Shown here one piece after another: positions 59,059 to 64,000 of a DNA stretch of 64,000 nt; position 1 is the first letter of the stretch; the number at the start of each line of letters is the position of its first letter. The notes under the pieces were generated by a model that had not been told where the DNA came from, did no database searches, and worked only from the letters and a program-made list of their open reading frames with translations. This DNA comes from Diogma glabrata (taxonomy: Eukaryota > Arthropoda > Insecta > Diptera > Cylindrotomidae). The position numbers and the translations under genes were made by a program. The stretch is from positions 382,281,460-382,345,459 of the forward strand of contig OY856187.1 of the NCBI GenBank assembly GCA_963693315.1, in the 5' to 3' direction.

Positions 59059-62000
59059 TTACATCCCATGAAGGGATTTTGCCGTCTGTGCAATAAGCTT
59101 CCAATCATCTCGTTCCATGACCAGTTGACCCCAGTTTCGACATCCTATATCACGAAGGTCTTGGATGATGTCATCACGCCAGCGTTGTCTAGGTCTTCCT
59201 CTTCGACGAACACCAGCTGGTTGTTGTTGGGACGCTTTTTTTATCATTCTATCTAATGGAGCCCTTTCTACTTGACCAAACCATCTGATCCGGTTAGATT
59301 TAATGAATCCGATTACATCGCAGCCTCCAAGAAGCTGCCTGATTTCGTGATTCATTCGGATTCTATACTGATTTTCAGCAACTTTACATGGACCATAAAT
59401 TGTTCGTATGACCTTCCTCTCGAATGTTGATAAAATTCTACAATCGGAGGAAGTCAGTGTCCAGCTTTCACTTCCAAATGTAAGCACAGGTCGAATTAAT
59501 GCTTTGTAAAGTGTGAGTTTACACGACCGCGAGAGATGTTTTGATCGCAGAAGTTTTGAGTATGCGTAGAAAACTCTGTATGCGGCAGAGACACGGGCTT
59601 TGATATCTGCCTGCATGTCATTTGACGATGTTATTACAGACCCGAGGTATTTGAAGTTTTCCACGCGTTCCACTTCGTAGTCGCCAGTATCCAGATTTCC
59701 GGGAGGTATGTTCTTAGATGTTGTTAACACTTTAGTTTTGCCGGTGTTGATGCATAATCCAAGTCGTTTAGCATTTCTTTCAAGCTGAGAGAGACTATCT
59801 TTAATATCACTCGTTCTACGTCCGAGAAGCACAATATCATCTGCGTAGCCAAGAACTTGACTAGATTTATTATATATGCAGTTTTGCGTCTCAATTCGGC
59901 TTTTTCTTATCGCGTACTCCAGCGCCAAATTAAACAGTACAGGCGCGAGTGCGTCACCTTGTCGAACACCTGATGTTATATCGAAAGGATCAGAAACTGA
60001 CCCTTCGATTACTATTCTACAATTTGATCCCGATGTTGTGAGTTTGCACAGAGAAACAAGTTTCTCTGGGATACCAAGGCATATGAGTGCGGACCAGAGG
60101 TTGTCGCGGATGATACTATCATATGCTTGCCTGAAATCAACGTAGAGATGGTGAATGCTGATGTTGTACTCCCAACATTTTTCCAGAATCATCCTTATTG
60201 TAAAACATTGATCTGTGGTTGAGCGGTCGGGACGAAAACCACACTGATAGTCACCGATGATAGATTCGGCGAACGGGATGAGTCGAGCAAGTACGACATT
60301 AGCTAGTATTTTATATGCTGTGTTCAACAGTGCGATGCCACGATAATTCGCACACTTTAGACGGTCACCTTTTTTATGTAGCGGAACAATGAGAGCTGTT
60401 TTCCATTCAGCAGGTAGTTCTTCTTGGTCCCAGATTGCAAGAATCAAATCGTATATACGTGAGACCAGAGCTGCTCCTCCATTTTTCAAAAGTTCTGCGG
60501 GAATACCATCGAAACCTGGTGATTTGCCATTTTTCAGTTTTTAAATTGCAGCTTCCACTTCCTCTATTGCTGGGTAAGGGACAAAAATCTCCTCAGTTGA
60601 TGGAGCAATTGCTCGAATAGGATGAACTTCATTCGTCCTATTCAATAGGTCTTGAAAGTGGGATCGCCACACTGCCAGCACATCACGTTCACTTGTTGTA
60701 AGTTCATTATTTTCATTTTTAATGGCTGTAGATCTTGGGTGGAAATCTTTGGTCAGATTCCGTGCATTGGCAAAGCACTCTTTTGAATTTCCGCTGGCCG
60801 CATGTTGGTTGATGTCTTCAATGCAGCTCTTCATGTGTTCGCGTTTCTTTTTCCGTAGAAGTTTTGCTGAGGCTTTCCTGGCGCATAGATAATCAGCTTG
60901 GGAGCTTCGGGTGTTCCTTGTTAACCATTTTTCTCGCAGTTTTTGTTTATGTTCAACGGATTGGCGGCATTCCTCGTCGAACCATTCGTTGTGTGATTTC
61001 GGTGGCCGCTTTTCGATTGTAGTTTGTGCTGCGGCTATAATGGTTGATTGAAGCGTTTGCCATTCTTCTTCTATGTTAAATGGCATCTCAGAAGAGATGT
61101 CATGCTCTTCTATGTTTTGTGTTATTATTTCCTGATATCTGTTCAGCGTTTCCGGATGTTTAAATGCATCGACGTTCAAGCGCACGGTCTTTTTTGCTTG
61201 TCTATTAAATGTAGATGATAATTTGCACTTGTACTTAAAGATGACAAGCATATGATCAGTGTCCATATCAGCACCTCTGTATGATCGAACGTCAGTTACA
61301 CTTGTGGAGTGTCTCTTAGAAATCATGACGTGATCGATTTGATTTTCCGTTCTTCCGTCATTTGATTTCCACGTTGCCTTGTGAATTCTCTTGTGAGGGA
61401 AGAAAGTGCTGGAAATTACTAGATCATACATCATAGCCAGCTCGGCTGCGCGAAAACCGTTATTGTTGCTGGTATGATGCAAGCTGTTAGGGCCGATATG
61501 TGTTTTAAGTTCTGCAATCCTACCGATTTGAGCATTAAAGGCACCTACCACGATTTTTATATCGTGCCGCGGGATTTTATTGATGACTTCTTCGAGTTCT
61601 AGGAAGAACAGGTCTTTAATATCATCTGCTTTATCTTCAGTAGGTGCATGAACATTGACGATCGTTACATTGAATTTTTGCGTGCGGATCCTCAGTATGC
61701 ATAACCGCATATTAATTGGGCAGAAGTGGATAACATGCTGATTCACGCGACAGTGTATAAGAAAGCCAACTCCAAATTCTCCTCCGTTTTGATGACCGCA
61801 ATAATAAAGGGTGTATCCTTTCGCTGTTTCATGGATTCCACTACCTGGCCATCTTAGTTCTTGTAATGCCACTATATCTAGTGTGTAGCTCTCGACTTGT
61901 TGTGTGAGTTTTAGGAGATCTCCTGGTCTTTTAAGGCTTAGCACGTTCCAGGTTCCCATTTTTAAATCGTAGTCCGGGTACAGTTTCCGAGGTCGTTCCA

Positions 62001-62088
62001 ATAATGATTCCGAGATATTCCGAGGCCTGTGTACAGAATTCATGATAATAATTTTTTTACGGAAATGGGGTGTTAGCCCTTCGCCCAA
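59059..62088 (-). pseudogene. RTE-like LINE endonuclease-reverse transcriptase ORF with one internal stop
   Basis: One frame of 1,010 codons runs from the ATG at 62088 to the TAA at 59059. It is interrupted only by TAA at 60541-60543, within the linker between endonuclease and RT (AAI*KLKNGKSPGFDGIP). The endonuclease has GTWNVLSL, LDIVALQELRW, NVHAPTEDK, IDHVMISKRH and TDHMLVIFKY. RT has NYRGIALLN, LYVDFRQAYDS, GVRQGDALAP and YADD at 59836-59847. The C-terminus has RIRWFGQVERAP and RGRPRQRWRDD, typical of RTE/Proto2 clades. FN in place of DFN in the endonuclease (VVGAFNAQIG) may lower activity. Clade is from motif memory. Confidence 0.88.
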
Positions 62089-62440
62089 CCCAAATTTTCG
62101 TGAATGGGTTCGTTCTGCATCTTAAGGTCACCAGAAACAACCTTTTTACACGTTTATATAGCGAGCCGCTTGATCCAAGTCAGACGCCCGCTGCAAGCCG
62201 CCCCTAACATGGAGAACAGACGCTTTCTACACATTTATATAGCGAGCCGCTTGATCCAAGACAGACGCCCGCTCCAAGCCGCCCCTAACATGGAGAACAG
62301 ACGCTTGAGTTGCATTGGTTTTATGGCGCCAATGACTCGCCATGGTGCAGAATCATTGAGTATAAGCAGTATTTACTCTGCCCCTCTCAACTACACCAAC
62401 CTAATTCTGTTAGCGTTACCCAGGTAGCACGGCGTGGACG
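62089..62440 (-). promoter_or_regulatory. LINE 5' UTR with two 81-bp tandem repeats
   Basis: Units begin at 62147 and 62228 (plus-strand reading TACACGTTTATATAGCGAGC and TACACATTTATATAGCGAGC). Each holds GCTATATAAA on the minus strand. Repeated 5' UTR monomers often act as LINE promoters. The copy at 62777 has one such unit. Confidence 0.7.
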
Positions 62441-62580
62441 TATAAAATAACTAAATGTAAAATAATTTGGTAATTAAGCCGACAATCACGTCTAAATACA
62501 CATATTATTACAAATTAGGAGTTATTCCCATAGTTATTTACTTGCAGCCAGGCAATTTTCGAACGAAATCCCAACAATTT
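62441..62580 (+). repeat. Right copy of the 130-bp direct repeat
   Basis: Partner of 55454-55582. It is 11 bp longer because of two short insertions, and starts right at the LINE 5' end. Confidence 0.85.
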
Positions 62581-62776
62581 CATATGCTAATGATTTAATT
62601 AATCGAATGTTTTTTAACTGTAGTGGCACGTTAACAAGTAAAATTTGTATTCATCTGAATCGGACAACGATCAATGCCAACATTTTATTATTTCATGTCA
62701 GAATGAAGAAAATAAAAATAACTACAGGTGAAAAATTTCAAGCATTTTTTAGACAATATGTAGCAACTAGCGAAAT
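62581..62776. other. Unique AT-rich sequence between head-to-head LINEs
   Basis: No gene supported. It separates the direct repeat from the 5' end of the plus-strand LINE. Confidence 0.5.
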
Positions 62777-63419
62777 TCGACGTCGACGCCATGCTGCCTG
62801 GTTAATGCTGACAGAATTAGGTAGGTTGGTGTACCGGAGACAAGCAGAGTAAAAACTGCTTAGTCAATCATGGTACAACACGCCGAATCGGCGCCTTAAA
62901 ACCAATGCGACGCAAGCGTCTGTTCTCCATGTTAGGGGCGGCTTGAAGCAGGCGTCTGTCTTGGATCAACCGGCTCGCTATATAAACGTGTAAAATGGTT
63001 GATTCTGGTAACCTTAAGATGCGGAACGGACCCATTCACGACAATTTGCGTTGGGCCTAAGGTTAACACCCTAACCCGGGAAAAAATTATTTGTTAAATT
63101 TGGAAATCAGAAAAGAATAACAAACCCGGACCAAAACAGAATTTTACCTGGACGTGAAAAAAGACCAGACTACCGAATCGGAACGTGGAACGTGCGCAGC
63201 CTGAGTGCTCCTGATGATCTTATAAGTCTAGAAACAGAGGCTGAGAGGTATGGGATGGATATCATAGCTCTGCAAGAAATTAGACAGCAAGTAATAGGAA
63301 AACAAGATTTGGATAGTCACTCTCTATACTGTAGTGGTCATCCTTCTCGAAGAGAATTTGGAACTGGATTTCATGTTGGTGCACGCATACAAGAAGTCGT
63401 GATGAAGTTCATCCCGGTC
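62777..63419 (+). mobile_element. Same RTE-like LINE family, plus strand, truncated at the endonuclease
   Basis: The 5' UTR includes one 81-bp unit in inverted orientation relative to the neighbour (62908-62996). A partial endonuclease follows (about 63096-63419) with RIGTWNVRSL, MDIIALQEIR and EFGTGFHV. It stops at 63419 where the 3' end of another LINE begins. The 5' ends of the two family copies face each other. Confidence 0.8.
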
Positions 63420-64000
63420 AGTTGTTGTTGTAGCGACGATGCGGTGCTACTCCTCCGGCTCCATGTCCAGATTCAGGAACTCTGCTACTGCTCTTGGGCA
63501 GTACCACTAATTTTCCTTCTTCAAGTTGGTTGATTTTTCTGGACAATTAAATAGGTGGTATACATCATGTGGCGTGCTCTCACATATGGGACACTTGTCA
63601 ACAATGTTGTGGTCAATTCGACTCATATAATTATTTAAGATGCGTGACCAACCGGATCTTAACTGCGCTAGAGTGGATCTGGTGCTGCGCGGTAGTTTGC
63701 CTCTTCCGCAGCGATCTGTGGCGGCTTACTCTGGAGGACTCGATTTGGAGCGTAGTTCTTTAATGTGTCCTCAACAACCTTTGTGTGTAGCGTTTTTAAG
63801 CCCGTCTTATACGTAAGCTCGTCAATGTTACCTATTATTTCACTGTGTCTGACATCAGTTAAAAAACATTTCGCAGTATGCCTTATGTCTCTAGGTGGTG
63901 TGGTTGTGGATAAGGTGTCGTTGCAGGGATGTTGCTCTTTATGACAGGCCCATAGATATTGTTTGGTGAGCATTTCATTGTGTTGACGGACCGGCAATAT
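63420..64000 (-). mobile_element. 3' end of another LINE (LOA/I or jockey group), continues beyond the window
   Basis: The minus-strand frame 63997-63668 and its continuation to about 63470 carry TKQYLWACHKEQHPC, TTPPRDIRHTAKCF, LQSKPPQIAAEEA and LAQLRSGW. A CPICES...PHDVYHLFNCP zinc-binding end follows. These form the conserved tail of several insect I/LOA/jockey-group LINEs. The 3' end is a short ACAACAACA run at 63420-63430, joined straight to the endonuclease of the plus-strand LINE. The 5' part lies beyond 64000. Confidence 0.75.

Larger units (their letters stand above)
59031..62440 (-). mobile_element. Nearly intact RTE-like LINE
   Basis: It has a 5' UTR with two 81-bp repeats, one long ORF with a single stop, and a short GA-rich tail (CAGAGAGAGAGAGAAA on the minus strand) right after the stop codon. 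The 5' end at 62440 abuts exactly the right copy of the 130-bp repeat. A 5' part of the same family lies in plus orientation at 62777-63419. Confidence 0.8.

Overview
The window is AT-rich eukaryotic DNA, most likely from an insect. There are no bacterial-style operons, no rRNA and no recognisable complete host gene. Nearly everything that can be identified is transposable-element or tandem-repeat sequence, much of it nested: LTR retrotransposons with insect-type gag and a tRNA-Trp primer site, several LINEs, a hAT DNA transposon, foldback elements, a MITE and satellites. It looks like a heterochromatic or TE-graveyard interval.

Layout. 1-1.5 kb: a 144-bp satellite split by a 497-bp MITE. 1.8-3.8 kb: a broken gene with a DUF6570-like domain, probably from a Helitron-type element. 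3.8-5.6 kb: a foldback element with long, internally repetitive arms. 7.9-17.7 kb: an array of about 620-bp repeats split by a hAT transposon of 8,267 bp (exact 8-bp target duplication); the hAT itself contains a LINE and a second long inverted-repeat element. 19.2-21 kb: an unrecognised broken ORF, a 12-bp minisatellite and a gypsy RT remnant. 23.5-30.5 kb: two nearly identical Ty3/gypsy copies (CsRn1-clade-like) sharing one central LTR. They carry different deletions, so neither is complete. 31.2-34.1 kb: a second, longer copy of the 620-bp repeat array. 34-36.1 kb: A-rich DNA and an (AAT)n-type microsatellite.

36.8-51.2 kb holds decayed copies of a second gypsy family. One copy is split by a 1.1-kb foldback element, by a small LTR element without coding capacity (which carries a composite tRNA-like SINE insertion in its 3' LTR) and by a 5'-truncated LINE. 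51.2-55.4 kb is the least repetitive stretch and has the only candidates for host exons, including a plausible terminal exon on the minus strand. 55.4-64 kb is a LINE cluster. A decayed jockey/CR1-like LINE lies next to an RTE-like LINE whose single endonuclease-RT ORF is broken by only one stop codon. The pair is flanked by direct repeats of about 130-140 bp. A second copy of the RTE-like family lies head to head with the first and is cut by the 3' end of yet another LINE at the right edge.

The coding sequences are selfish and do not form a common pathway. The main interest is the nesting order, the intact insertion signatures (TSDs, PBS, TIRs), the paired complementary deletions in the tandem gypsy copies, the possible chimeric LINE insertion with an unusually long target duplication, and a few unexplained structured repeats.
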